A stretch of 54,130 nt of DNA from Bacilli bacterium (GCA_017409905.1 JAFQRV010000036.1:1-54130), one strand, 5' to 3'; positions 16,700 to 25,094 are shown, counted from the first letter of the stretch. Numbers and translations: made by a program. The notes: a model not told the origin generated them from the letters alone.

Positions 16700-19600
16700 A
16701 TGCTTACAAGATATAAACAACTTTATAATCAGTTGACACATTCAGAAGCATTTGGAAAAAATGGTGGTTTTGATGGACATAAAATAAATAAAAGAACATT
16801 CACACCTCATAATTTAAGAGCATTATTATTTGGTGCAAATGGAGCAATTGCTGTTTATTACACAACAAATAAATTGGAGAACTATAAGGTTAGATATATT
16901 GATATTCATTCAAGTTTTATGAATACAATGGGAACAGTTAATCCTCAAAATTATCAAGAAGCAATAAAAGAAGATAAAGGGATGATTGATGCTTTATACT
17001 TCTCAAAAGGCTTAAACTTTAACTATGTAGAGGAAATATTCTTTTTTACAGAGGGGTTTGAAAATCAAGAAATATTCAATAAAGAATATCAAGCATTAGT
17101 TAGATTTGCTAATGATAATAATATTTCAAACTCTATGAAAAGATTAATGGGTATATATGTGGTGAAAGATGTAATATCAAGGGCATATCAAGATGTTATT
17201 AGACAAGAAGGAAAATCTGTTGTTGAAAAATTAGCGAAAGCCAATATCCCTATTCCTGTGACAGTAATGAAAAAATATAACCCTGAAAGAACAGAATTAG
17301 GATTGTTAGTTAATAGGGGTTTAAATGGTGAAGAGTATTTTATGGACACAAAATATACTCCTGATATTGATGAAAAAGAAGGAGAAAAAGAACAATACAG
17401 GCTTTCAAGATACTTTTATAAAGAAGAACAAAGAGCATTAGCAGAAAAGAAAAAAAGAGACGAGGAAAAGGCAAAGAATGATAAAATGGGGGCAATAATG
17501 CCTTTCGTAGATGAATTGTGGAATGATGTAAGACCTATCTATGAGGAACTTTACAGAAATGCTATTGAAAATGGTTGTGTAGGTATATTAGTTCCCTCTG
17601 GTGTGAAAATGTATAATAGGACAGAAAAGAAATTATATACAAACAATCATCAATGGTTGAAAAGTATTGCAGAAGCATTTTTTACATATGGTGGTGCTGG
17701 ATTTACATTTAATAATACAGATAAGTTTAAGTCATTAGTTGTTGGTGACCTTAAAGATTTTAATTACTTTGCAGAGTTTCATGCATTAAATGTATTTGGT
17801 ATAAAGAATGTAGATAATCCTGCAGATACAACTCGTAATTGGGATACAATGCTGCCTATTATAGAAAAAAGATTTAAAGGGATTGTCAAACAGTTTTTCT
17901 TAAACAGTAAACCAGAAGAACTAAAAGAAGTATATGGTAATATACAGAGAAAACTCACAAACTGTATTGTTATAGAAAGATTTGACAGAAATACAATTAT
18001 ATCAATGAAGTATAAGATGCAAGGAATAAACATTGGCTTTAACAAATACTTCTCTGACAATAGCTTTAATATCTTAAACAGGGAAAACTGTAAGGTGTTA
18101 AATAACTATGTTTCTCAAAATAATGTTAATACAATGTTTGGTGTCTTTGATGCGAAAAAGTTTGCTTCTGAAGCATTGTTTAGTTATCAAGCATACGAGG
18201 ATTTGATAAAATCAGGAAGAAAATTAGGTCTTGAAAATACAGTAATGGGAAGAAATCTTGATGGCACATCAAATATATACAACCTAAAAGGAAATGATGC
18301 CAGACTTACGGGACTGTTTGCAGGTTCAGGTTCAGGAAAAGGTGTTATGACATTAGGGTTATTATCTTCTATTGTTGCTAATAACGTACCATTTATATAT
18401 TTAGATTATAAACCTGATATGGCTGAAATGCTTTGGGAAATTGAAAAAGCATTTACTTCTCAAGGTATAACAAGAACAGACGGAAAACCTTGTAGAATAC
18501 TTGCGATTGATGCAAAAGCAGACTTAAATGATTGTTCTCCTGTAAGGGGTCATTATTTTGGAGAGAATGCTCCTGATTATTTATCAGATGTGCCAACGTC
18601 AGTATTTGCAGTATTACCTTATTTAAAGTTAATGCAGTTATACTATTTATTAGCATCCATAAGGAAAAATACAAACAATCAAAGTGACTTTGGTGGAAAA
18701 ATGACTTATGCGATTTTTGACGAGTTACAGCAAAATGCAATTGATAATTTGGCTAACCTTGTAAATACAATGAATACAACTGTTAATAATGCTAAAAAAA
18801 TGAAAAGTGATACCTATGAAAAGAAGTTTATATATAATAACAAACTTGTCGATTTTATAGATAAATTAGCAAATCAAACAGGAACATTCGTAAATACAGA
18901 TGGTCGTGTAGCAAATAGCAGGGCTTTATATATAGGACAAAATGCAGATTATAAGATTTGGACAGAAAATAAAATAACTGAAAATCTTTATTTAAAGACT
19001 TCAACACGATTTTTTGGTAGAAATGGTGGTACAGGAAGTTATGCACCAACTAATGATGGAACAATTAGAGAGTTTGTTAATAACCAGGATACTTTTGGTT
19101 ATTGGACTTCTGCAATAGGTGCTGGTAAGGTGGATAAGGTTAAAGATTGGAAAGTATTTAAGGCATATTCTGTATTAAATGAAAATGACTATAATATGGA
19201 TGACCCCTCTTCTTCTGGTCGTTGTACTGCTGGTGTTTTAAGTAATATTAAAGATGAAGCAGTTAGAGAACATTTAATGAATGATGTTTTTGTAATGGAT
19301 GATGGTAATGGTGGAAAAGTAATCAGACCAGAAGTAGGATTTTTAGGATTGATAAAGAAATTAAGTGGTTTTAGTGATAATCAGTTGGCAGATGCTTTGT
19401 CAGAGGGTTATGAAGTAATTTGGAAGGTAATGTGTAAGTATGGTATGAATAACAAGTACCCTGACGTTGAAACATATTTGTTTGACTGTTCTTTAGAAAG
19501 TATATTAACAGTAGATGAAATAAAAAGTGGTAGATTTATGAATGTTGCAGAGGATGATAGTGCAGCAGATAATATTAGTATATTTGGTGATGAAGAAACA

Positions 19601-20629
19601 ACCACACAACATTCTTTTACAGTTGATGGTGAAGAAATAAATAAAAACGAAAATCCCGTTTTTAGTAATAGTCCTTCGCCTAATACACCTACTCCTTTAT
19701 CTAATTCTCAACATTCTCAAAATAATAGTTTAGATAGTGGAACTCCTAAAAACGAAAATCCCGTTTTTAATCAAAATATACCTCAAAGACCTCAAAGACC
19801 AAATCAACCAATAAATACACAAAACACTTCACAAAATGACAGATATACAGTATCAGATAAGAATTATTATAGAGGAAAAATTGACGTTCAAGACAATCCT
19901 TTTACTAAATATACAAGTGGGTCAAATACTGACACATTATTGACAGTAAAGGATATGACAAGGATTTTAATGGAAGATATAAGAAAGAATGTTTGTCCTG
20001 ATGATATGGTTACTTCTTTTATGATTGCAGATAGTACCTTATTTATAAATGAGGTTATTTATGAGCCAACATTTGATAATGCTTTTATGCAGTCGCTACC
20101 ACAATCATTAAGAATGAAAGTAGAAAATGGTCAAATGGCAGAGTTCTTTGATTTAAGACAAGTTTATAAATATAAGAACTTGGAGAAGTTTGGTCTTATG
20201 GATGAACTCTTGGCACAAGGCAGAGCAAGAAAAGAAATGGCAATTGGTTTTAGGAAAAGATGGTCAGTATTGTTTAGAAAGTTCAAGAGATTACAACTTA
20301 TTCAAGTTGGTGATATTAAATATTTCAGAGAAAATCCAGACAGTAATGCAGAAGACGGTTTGTTAGAGAAGTTTAAGAACAACCCAGCACTTACATATGC
20401 AAAAGGAAATGGTGTAGGATTTATGGATAAAGTTTGGGATAGCAGACCTGTAAGAGCAATTACAAGGGGTTTAGGTTGGACAATGGGTGTTCAGACAGTT
20501 TGGTTTGCGGCATCTTTAATGGGACCTTGGGGATTATTATTTGGTGCTATCGCAGCAGCAAGTGTATATAATGACACTAAAAAGAGAAATCAAATGAATA
20601 ATACAAACAATCAAAATCAATATAAATAA
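16700..20629 (+). CDS. large P-loop ATPase of the VirB4/VirD4 (TraG/HerA) class, 1309 aa
   Basis: A P-loop GSGSGKG at residues 542-548 is followed by VMTLGLLSS; the Gly after the catalytic Lys is common in VirD4-type coupling proteins. Walker B is YAIFDELQ, with D674-E675. The N-terminal 500 residues are unlike the usual VirB4 N-domain. A proline/asparagine-rich linker (about 975-1050) holds two KNENPVF copies, and residues 1255-1290 contain a hydrophobic stretch near the C-terminus. The family drives DNA or protein transfer across the membrane by ATP hydrolysis. Whether it is the pump (VirB4) or the coupling protein (VirD4) cannot be settled by eye. Confidence 0.8.
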   Translation: MLTRYKQLYNQLTHSEAFGKNGGFDGHKINKRTFTPHNLRALLFGANGAIAVYYTTNKLENYKVRYIDIHSSFMNTMGTVNPQNYQEAIKEDKGMIDALYFSKGLNFNYVEEIFFFTEGFENQEIFNKEYQALVRFANDNNISNSMKRLMGIYVVKDVISRAYQDVIRQEGKSVVEKLAKANIPIPVTVMKKYNPERTELGLLVNRGLNGEEYFMDTKYTPDIDEKEGEKEQYRLSRYFYKEEQRALAEKKKRDEEKAKNDKMGAIMPFVDELWNDVRPIYEELYRNAIENGCVGILVPSGVKMYNRTEKKLYTNNHQWLKSIAEAFFTYGGAGFTFNNTDKFKSLVVGDLKDFNYFAEFHALNVFGIKNVDNPADTTRNWDTMLPIIEKRFKGIVKQFFLNSKPEELKEVYGNIQRKLTNCIVIERFDRNTIISMKYKMQGINIGFNKYFSDNSFNILNRENCKVLNNYVSQNNVNTMFGVFDAKKFASEALFSYQAYEDLIKSGRKLGLENTVMGRNLDGTSNIYNLKGNDARLTGLFAGSGSGKGVMTLGLLSSIVANNVPFIYLDYKPDMAEMLWEIEKAFTSQGITRTDGKPCRILAIDAKADLNDCSPVRGHYFGENAPDYLSDVPTSVFAVLPYLKLMQLYYLLASIRKNTNNQSDFGGKMTYAIFDELQQNAIDNLANLVNTMNTTVNNAKKMKSDTYEKKFIYNNKLVDFIDKLANQTGTFVNTDGRVANSRALYIGQNADYKIWTENKITENLYLKTSTRFFGRNGGTGSYAPTNDGTIREFVNNQDTFGYWTSAIGAGKVDKVKDWKVFKAYSVLNENDYNMDDPSSSGRCTAGVLSNIKDEAVREHLMNDVFVMDDGNGGKVIRPEVGFLGLIKKLSGFSDNQLADALSEGYEVIWKVMCKYGMNNKYPDVETYLFDCSLESILTVDEIKSGRFMNVAEDDSAADNISIFGDEETTTQHSFTVDGEEINKNENPVFSNSPSPNTPTPLSNSQHSQNNSLDSGTPKNENPVFNQNIPQRPQRPNQPINTQNTSQNDRYTVSDKNYYRGKIDVQDNPFTKYTSGSNTDTLLTVKDMTRILMEDIRKNVCPDDMVTSFMIADSTLFINEVIYEPTFDNAFMQSLPQSLRMKVENGQMAEFFDLRQVYKYKNLEKFGLMDELLAQGRARKEMAIGFRKRWSVLFRKFKRLQLIQVGDIKYFRENPDSNAEDGLLEKFKNNPALTYAKGNGVGFMDKVWDSRPVRAITRGLGWTMGVQTVWFAASLMGPWGLLFGAIAAASVYNDTKKRNQMNNTNNQNQYK
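19643..19769 (+). repeat. two direct copies of a 22-bp palindromic repeat inside the ATPase gene
   Basis: AAAAACGAAAATCCCGTTTT, followed by TA, occurs at 19643-19664 and 19748-19769. Each copy is itself an inverted repeat (AAAACG/CGTTTT) and encodes KNENPVF in the disordered linker. Confidence 0.85.
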
Positions 20630-20639
20630 TTATTGATAA

Positions 20640-20663
20640 GTGGGCGCTTTTACAAGCGCCCAC
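20640..20663 (+). terminator. GC-rich hairpin after the ATPase gene
   Basis: GTGGGCGCTT pairs perfectly with AAGCGCCCAC around TTAC. There is no T-run, so it may protect or process RNA more than terminate. Confidence 0.6.
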
Positions 20664-20695
20664 ACATTAAAAAAAGAGTATGAGTGAAAAAGGTA

Positions 20696-20709
20696 GTGGA
20701 CATATATAA
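20696..20709 (+). promoter_or_regulatory. GTGGACATATATAA element
   Basis: A copy of the recurrent upstream element, followed by TTGGAAGCTACAGAAA and TTATATTATAATATA, which may be the promoter of the gene at 20761. Confidence 0.5.
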
Positions 20710-20760
20710 ATTGGAAGCTACAGAAAGAATTATATTATAATATAAGCAGGAGTGATTAAA

Positions 20761-21132
20761 ATGTTTGACAAGTTAAGAAAAAAGATTGAAGATAGAGATT
20801 TGCAGATTGCAATAAAGAATAATGAACCTGTAATGAATAAAACAATATACTTTACAACAGAAACTATTAAGGATAAAACTTGGGGAAATATGAAATACAT
20901 TATCTTTTACACAGAATTAAATTATATTCAGCCTCTTTTATCTGAAGAACAGTTTAAAAAATGTAAGGAAATAGGTAAAGGTTCTATATCTTTCTTTTCT
21001 GAAAGAAATGATAAGACACAACAAATGGTTAATAAGTATGCCTTAAAAAAATTGAGTGTAGCTCACAAGTTTCCTAATGGTAAAATAAATATAAAATTGC
21101 TTATTGACAATGGGTTAGCATATCCTGCATAA
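20761..21132 (+). CDS. hypothetical protein, 123 aa
   Basis: The ATG at 20761 is preferred to the GTG at 20752 because AGGAG overlaps the latter. The N-terminus is basic and helical (MFDKLRKKIEDRDLQIA) and the rest is a mixed alpha/beta domain. No signal or membrane segment. Unknown family. Its 3' end contains a perfect TTGACA (21104-21109) that may be the -35 of the structured RNA after it. Confidence 0.65.
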   Translation: MFDKLRKKIEDRDLQIAIKNNEPVMNKTIYFTTETIKDKTWGNMKYIIFYTELNYIQPLLSEEQFKKCKEIGKGSISFFSERNDKTQQMVNKYALKKLSVAHKFPNGKINIKLLIDNGLAYPA

Positions 21133-21135
21133 AAT

Positions 21136-21407
21136 TGCCTCGATAATGGTTTTCCATTATTATATATGGGTTATTTGTTATTCTATAACTTATAACCCCC
21201 TTTCCTTGACGAGATTAGATTTCAAATAGGTGCAACTCCTGTTCTCGTCTTTTGCAATGTTGAGCTAATCATTGCATTTTACGATTTATTTTATCGTAAC
21301 TTTTTCTATTAATAACCTTCTTTTTAAACCCGTAAGGTGTTTGGGGTTATTCAAAAGAGGAAAACAGGTAGTTTTTACATCCTTTCTACTACCTGTTTTC
21401 TTTTTTT
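21136..21407 (+). ncRNA. candidate structured non-coding RNA, seven hairpins, own terminator
   Basis: No gene with a ribosome site is visible here, and the plus strand carries seven successive perfect or near-perfect stems: 21143-21160 (ATAATGG/CCATTAT), 21168-21198 (GGGTTAT/ATAACCC with inner GTTAT/ATAAC), 21208-21249 (GACGAGA/TCTCGTC), 21253-21276 (TGCAATG/CATTGCA), 21279-21299 (TTACGAT/ATCGTAA), 21311-21351 (AATAACC/GGTTATT) and a 12-bp intrinsic terminator 21360-21400 with seven T. A TTGACA (21104-21109) and a weak CATAAA (21128-21133) could start it near 21137. I do not recognise a named RNA class. It is much shorter than the ROOL or GOLLD RNAs known from phages and plasmids. Confidence 0.6.
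21360..21407 (+). terminator. intrinsic terminator of the structured RNA
   Basis: GAAAACAGGTAG (21360-21371) pairs with CTACCTGTTTTC (21389-21400), followed by TTTTTTT. Confidence 0.9.
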
Positions 21408-21573
21408 ATTCAGTTTTAATTTATAATTTTAATTTTATTTTTATTTCTACACTCAATTTTTATTTAAATTGGGTGCATTTTTATATGATTTTTAACTTAA
21501 TTTTTATCGTAAACCCCCGTATTTATGCGGTTTTAAAGGTAAAATTGCAATTCAACATTAACTTAAATGTATA

Positions 21574-21614
21574 AAACGGTCAGAAACGACCTTAAAACGA
21601 CCTACAACGGACTT
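21574..21614 (+). repeat. four tandem 11-bp repeats, possible origin iterons
   Basis: AAACGGTCAG, AAACGACCTTA, AAACGACCTAC and AACGGACTT follow each other at helical-turn spacing. Together with the AT-rich flanks and the adjacent partition locus this may be part of a replication origin. No DnaA box or replication gene is seen nearby. Confidence 0.5.
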
Positions 21615-21694
21615 TTTATGCCTCCCCCTACTAACTTGACACTTAAATATCAAAAACGGATTTTAAGGGGGTTTTTGTCCATTTTTCATTTTCT

Positions 21695-21916
21695 CTTGAT
21701 GTTAAAAAATCAAGTAAAATCAGGGTTTGATGGTATATCATCAAGAAAAAATAGGGGTTTGATTTTATGATGTCAAGAGGTTTGATGGTATAAAATCAAG
21801 AGATTTGATGGTAGGATATCAAAAATAATTTTAAAAGTCTCAGAAAATAGCTTGACTAAAGCAAAAATAGTACGTTATGATGTCACAAAATCAAGAATTG
21901 ACATCATAAAATCAAG
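21695..21916 (+). repeat. array of seven 20-bp imperfect palindromes, probable centromere/operator
   Basis: Variants of TTTGATGGTATAAAATCAAG start at 21695, 21726, 21758, 21781, 21804, 21876 and 21897, with steps of 31, 32, 23, 23, 72 and 21 bp. The last two lie on the -10 region and just before the ribosome site of parA, so the protein that binds them should repress parA. The RHH protein encoded downstream is the likely binder. This matches partition sites of ParA/RHH systems. Confidence 0.75.
21852..21881 (+). promoter_or_regulatory. parA promoter, AGTACG spacer type
   Basis: TTGACT (21852-21857), 18 bp ending in AGTACGT, TATGAT (21876-21881). The sixth palindrome begins at the -10 hexamer. 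Confidence 0.7.
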
Positions 21917-21924
21917 GAGGTTGA

Positions 21925-22692
21925 GTGATTTTGAGTAAAATAATTTGTGTTGCTAATCAAAAAGGTGGTGTTGGAAAGACAACATTGGCATCCAATCTTG
22001 GTGCCTCTCTTGCTCTTGAAGGAAAACCTACATTATTAATTGATTTAGATAGCCTTTGTAGTTTGACAAAAGCACAAGGTTATAATCCAGATGATTTTGA
22101 TAGTTCAATAGTAACTGTGTTTGAGAATGTGAAGAATGTTCCTCAATGTATCTATGAAACAGGGGTTGATAATTTAAGTATCATTCCATCAAGTCCTATG
22201 TTGGATGTTGCTGAAACATCTTATATAAATAAGAAGGACAAGTTTGACAGACTTAAAAAGGCATTGGAAATTGTAAAACCAATATTTGAGTACATTATAA
22301 TAGATACTTCCCCCACCCTTAACTTATACACTATAAATGCTCTTGCAGCATCAAATTGTATAGTTATACCAGCAGAAACAAAGTATCAAAGTATGTTCAG
22401 TTTGGAAGTATTTATTTCTTCAATAGAAGCAATGAAGGAAATGAAAAATCCTGATTTAAAGTTATTAGGTGTTGTTGCTACTATGTATAACTGTCAGGCG
22501 AATGAGGATAAAGAAGTATTGACAGAGTTGCAAGAAAATCAAAGTGTATTAGGTATTATTAAAAGAACAACAGCAGCTTCTTCTGCTGTAAAAAAAGGTT
22601 TACCTTGTGTTGTTGCAAACAAAAGAACTGTTGTAGCACAAGAATATAGAGAAATAACAAAAAAAATTATGAACTTATTGGAGGTAAAGTAA
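21925..22692 (+). CDS. parA: ParA-type partition ATPase
   Basis: A 255-aa Walker-type ATPase with the deviant P-loop KGGVGKTT close to the N-terminus, the DLDSLCSLT switch region and an IIIDTSPTLN motif. ParA proteins bind DNA non-specifically with ATP and move plasmid copies apart with a site-bound partner. GGAGG at 21916-21920 is 4 bases from the GTG at 21925 and 10 from a TTG at 21931; the TTG would give MSKIICVANQKGG, as in many homologues, so the start may be either. It overlaps an operator array and is followed after 1 bp by the RHH partner gene. Confidence 0.92.
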   Translation: MILSKIICVANQKGGVGKTTLASNLGASLALEGKPTLLIDLDSLCSLTKAQGYNPDDFDSSIVTVFENVKNVPQCIYETGVDNLSIIPSSPMLDVAETSYINKKDKFDRLKKALEIVKPIFEYIIIDTSPTLNLYTINALAASNCIVIPAETKYQSMFSLEVFISSIEAMKEMKNPDLKLLGVVATMYNCQANEDKEVLTELQENQSVLGIIKRTTAASSAVKKGLPCVVANKRTVVAQEYREITKKIMNLLEVK

Positions 22693-22693
22693 T

Positions 22694-23068
22694 ATGTTAA
22701 ATCGTGAAGTTAAGAAAAATCCTGCACTTATGGCTATGTTAAATACTGAAAAGGAAGAAAAAGCAGAAAAAGTTGAAAAGGCTGCAAGTCCTAAAAAGCA
22801 GAAGAAAAGTTGTAGAGAAAGAAATCCGCAAGGATATGAAAGATACAGAGGACGTAGTAATGGTAATCCCTGTAAACCTATGAGTTACTATATCCCTGAC
22901 GATTTATTGAAACTCTTGGCAATAAAAAGCGCCACAGACGGAAAATCGAAAAGTGAGTTAGTTTGTGAAGGATTAAGATATGTATTAAGAGAAGAAATCA
23001 AAGCAGACAAGCAGAAAAAGACATCTTCCACTACTAACAATGAAAATATTGAAAAGGAGGTAATCTAA
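22694..23068 (+). CDS. ribbon-helix-helix partition partner, 124 aa
   Basis: The first 50 residues are lysine- and glutamate-rich and probably flexible. Residues about 62-95 (MSYYIPDDLLKLLAIKSATD...) give a beta strand and two helices like RHH proteins of the CopG/ParG/omega type. In such systems the flexible N-terminus stimulates ParA and the RHH part binds the repeats. ATTGGAGG precedes the start. It overlaps the next gene by one base. The likely target is the palindrome array at 21695-21916. Confidence 0.75.
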   Translation: MLNREVKKNPALMAMLNTEKEEKAEKVEKAASPKKQKKSCRERNPQGYERYRGRSNGNPCKPMSYYIPDDLLKLLAIKSATDGKSKSELVCEGLRYVLREEIKADKQKKTSSTTNNENIEKEVI

Positions 23069-23727
23069 TGTATACAGAAGATGATGTATTGGAAATGTAT
23101 AGAAACTCCTTAAAAATGGATGACACATTCAATTTTCAATGTAAAATGTGCGGTGATTGTTGTAGAAAAAGAAAAGAGCCTATTGTTATATCAGGGTTAG
23201 ATGCCTTTTATATTGCAAAGGCGCTTGAAATGGAAATGCCTGCATTATTCAATAAAATACTCAATGTTGAAGTTGGTTATACTTCCAAAATGCCTACTGT
23301 ATATCTGCAGGAAAGATTAGATGGTAGTTGTAGATTGTTGAGAAATGGTAAGTGTATGGTACAGGATAATAAACCTATTGTATGTAGGCTATATCCTATA
23401 GGAAGGTTATTTAATGGAAAAGAGTTTGTTTATTTCAATCAACATTCTTCTTGTGGTGGTAAAGAAACACCAATAACATTAAGAGAATGGCTAAATGCTT
23501 TTAATATTCCAGAGGATGATATTGAGGGCAAAACATATATGAAGGTATTTGGTGAAGCAACCTTGTATATGCAAACAATGAAAAAGGAAACAGATAAGCA
23601 AGAGTTTTATAAAGATTTGTTTCTTGCCTTCTTTATACAGTATGACATAGAAAAATCATTCCTTGAAAACTTTAATGAAAATAAGGACTTTCTTTATAAG
23701 AAGTATCCTAAAATGAAACTTGATTAA
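23068..23727 (+). CDS. YkgJ-like CxxCxxCC cluster protein, 219 aa
   Basis: The N-terminal motif CKMCGDCC (C25, C28, C31, C32) and a second Cys region with GSCRLL, GKCMV and CRLYP identify the YkgJ (putative zinc- or iron-binding) family, whose function is poorly known. The family is usually 100-250 aa, so this is full length. AAAGGAGG lies before the ATG, which shares one base with the stop of the RHH gene, so the protein is tied to the partition operon. This is an unexpected partner for ParA. Confidence 0.8.
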   Translation: MYTEDDVLEMYRNSLKMDDTFNFQCKMCGDCCRKRKEPIVISGLDAFYIAKALEMEMPALFNKILNVEVGYTSKMPTVYLQERLDGSCRLLRNGKCMVQDNKPIVCRLYPIGRLFNGKEFVYFNQHSSCGGKETPITLREWLNAFNIPEDDIEGKTYMKVFGEATLYMQTMKKETDKQEFYKDLFLAFFIQYDIEKSFLENFNENKDFLYKKYPKMKLD

Positions 23728-23734
23728 ATCATTG

Positions 23735-23766
23735 AAAAGTGTGGGTAAACTACTACCCACACTTTT
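23735..23766 (+). terminator. terminator of the partition operon
   Basis: AAAAGTGTGGGTA pairs with TACCCACACTTTT, followed by TTG. Confidence 0.85.
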
Positions 23767-23793
23767 TTGATGCTCACATGTATAAAATCCCAC

Positions 23794-23813
23794 TTGGACA
23801 ACTATAGAGAGGA
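23794..23813 (+). promoter_or_regulatory. upstream element TTGGACAACTATA plus TATAGAGAGGA
   Basis: A divergent copy of the GGACA-type element fused to the recurrent 11-mer TATAGAGAGGA, about 70 bp before the 46-aa gene. Confidence 0.4.
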
Positions 23814-23878
23814 ATGGGCAAATTATTTTATATTACTTATAAGAACAAAAAAATATATTAAGAAAGGTGTTGATAGTT

Positions 23879-24019
23879 ATGAAAATAGTAAAAACAAAAT
23901 GGTTTGGTACTCCTGTATATGTAGTTAGATACACTGCTATAGAGAGGATAAAAAATGCTTTGGCAGATATTGAAGTTAAATCAATAAAACAGTCAGCAGG
24001 CATAGAGTGGAAAAAATAA
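23879..24019 (+). CDS. small basic peptide, 46 aa
   Basis: An ATG with AGAAAGGTG upstream opens a frame of 46 codons (MKIVKTKWFGTPVYVVRYTA ... IEWKK). It lies alone after the partition terminator with a GGACA-type element before it. The product is basic and has no membrane segment. No family was recognised. The clear ribosome site and typical codon use support a real gene. Confidence 0.55.
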   Translation: MKIVKTKWFGTPVYVVRYTAIERIKNALADIEVKSIKQSAGIEWKK

Positions 24020-24064
24020 TAAAAAAAATTATAACTTTTTTTCTAATAATTTAATTTTATGAAA

Positions 24065-24120
24065 AGTCAGTTATTATCAATGTTTCAAGGACTAAAATGA
24101 CATTTAAAAGACAGTTATAG
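24065..24120 (+). promoter_or_regulatory. two CAGTTAT elements before the long untranslated region
   Basis: AGTCAGTTATTA at 24065-24076 and AAGACAGTTATAG at 24108-24120, with AGGACTAAAATGACA between them. Confidence 0.45.
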
Positions 24121-24124
24121 ATTA

Positions 24125-24465
24125 TATACCCCACATAAATAATAACATGTATAAGCTATTATTAATAAGAGATAAATTAATTATATATGATATTAATAAT
24201 TCTTATTGAACAACAACAACTTAAAGAACCTAAACAACAAGAACATCCTGCCCCCTGCATCCTCTTCTCTGCGAGGCTTTATGAGTGATTGAGGGCGAGT
24301 GATTGAATTGAGGATAGGAGATTAATTAAAGTAAAGTCCAGAAAGTAATTGTGTGGAATTGATGCTCAATTCAGCACAATCAAATAATTCAATAAGAAAA
24401 ATTAATTCAATTTAGGCCATAACAAACTTATTATATTTTTTCATTCATCCTTATTATTTAAGGAT
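24125..24465 (+). other. 340-bp untranslated stretch, possibly a structured leader or RNA
   Basis: No plausible gene is seen. It holds a strong two-part hairpin (ATTGTG..GAATT / AATTC..CACAAT, 24348-24380), a direct repeat of GAGTGATTGA around 24282-24306, a CCTC/GAGG hairpin, and an unusually C-rich patch (24247-24262). It begins after CAGTTATA-type elements and ends at the hairpin 24466-24494, so a long leader or separate RNA is possible. Confidence 0.35.
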
Positions 24466-24494
24466 AAGCAGGGCATCCGTTGGATGCCCTGCTT
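24466..24494 (+). terminator. 13-bp GC-rich hairpin without T-run
   Basis: AAGCAGGGCATCC pairs with GGATGCCCTGCTT around GTT. No T-run follows. It lies about 80 bp before the next gene. Confidence 0.6.
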
Positions 24495-24572
24495 ATAAAG
24501 AATGATATGGAATGAGAGATATAGATTGTCGTGGAAATAATAGAAAATTAACTCGTGAAGGAGTTGTTTAAT

Positions 24573-25082
24573 ATGAGTTATAAATGGCAGATAAGCAAAA
24601 AGAAATTAGTAGCAAACAAATATGTTTATGGGTTATCCAATATTTATAGTCGTAATACAGATTTGACTTGGGTATCAGAGAAAGAATTAAAAGGGTTATT
24701 AAAAGATGAGCTCGTAACAAATGCAGTATTGAGAAGTAATCGAGTAGTAGAAATCTATGATTTAGTGCAAGGGTTATCAGAGTTAAGAGATGTTTTATCA
24801 GTATCCAATAAGTTATATATAAGGGTTATAAGAGATATGGAAACTCGTAAATATTTGAAAATATATAATTCAAAAGGGTTAGATATAACAATAGAATTGT
24901 TTAATGCAGTAGAAAGATATTTTAGGATAACAAAGCATAATGAGTTATCAATACCTCAATCTAATAATGGTATGGATGGTATAAGACTATTATTAAATAG
25001 GGTTAATATGGAAGCTGCAGATATAGGTTTTTCAAGTCGTAATAATTTATTGGTAGATGAAGATTATGTATTGTTAAAATAG
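24573..25082 (+). CDS. hypothetical protein, 169 aa, paralogue of the 40751 gene
   Basis: AAGGAGTTGTTTAATATG fixes the start at 24573. The N-terminal part (YKWQISKKKLVANKYVYG ... ELKGLLKDELVTNAVL) and the C-terminal part (RKYLKIYNSKGLDIT, NGMDGIRLLL) line up in order with the 162-aa protein at 40751, which shows they are diverged copies. Two regions seem to form two small domains. No signal peptide or catalytic motif. It opens a string of eight small genes. Confidence 0.7.
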   Translation: MSYKWQISKKKLVANKYVYGLSNIYSRNTDLTWVSEKELKGLLKDELVTNAVLRSNRVVEIYDLVQGLSELRDVLSVSNKLYIRVIRDMETRKYLKIYNSKGLDITIELFNAVERYFRITKHNELSIPQSNNGMDGIRLLLNRVNMEAADIGFSSRNNLLVDEDYVLLK

Positions 25083-25094
25083 GGGTTGATAACT

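Noticed and set aside
21272-21770. Open frames of 100 and 67 codons in the repeat region
   Set aside because: No ribosome sites, very biased Phe/Leu/Ile content, and they overlap a strong terminator and the 11-bp repeats.
24180-24262. Minus-strand Cys-rich peptide (MQGAGCSCCLG...)
   Set aside because: No ribosome site at a usable distance and codon use unlike the other genes; it reflects a CAA/CAG-rich stretch on the other strand.
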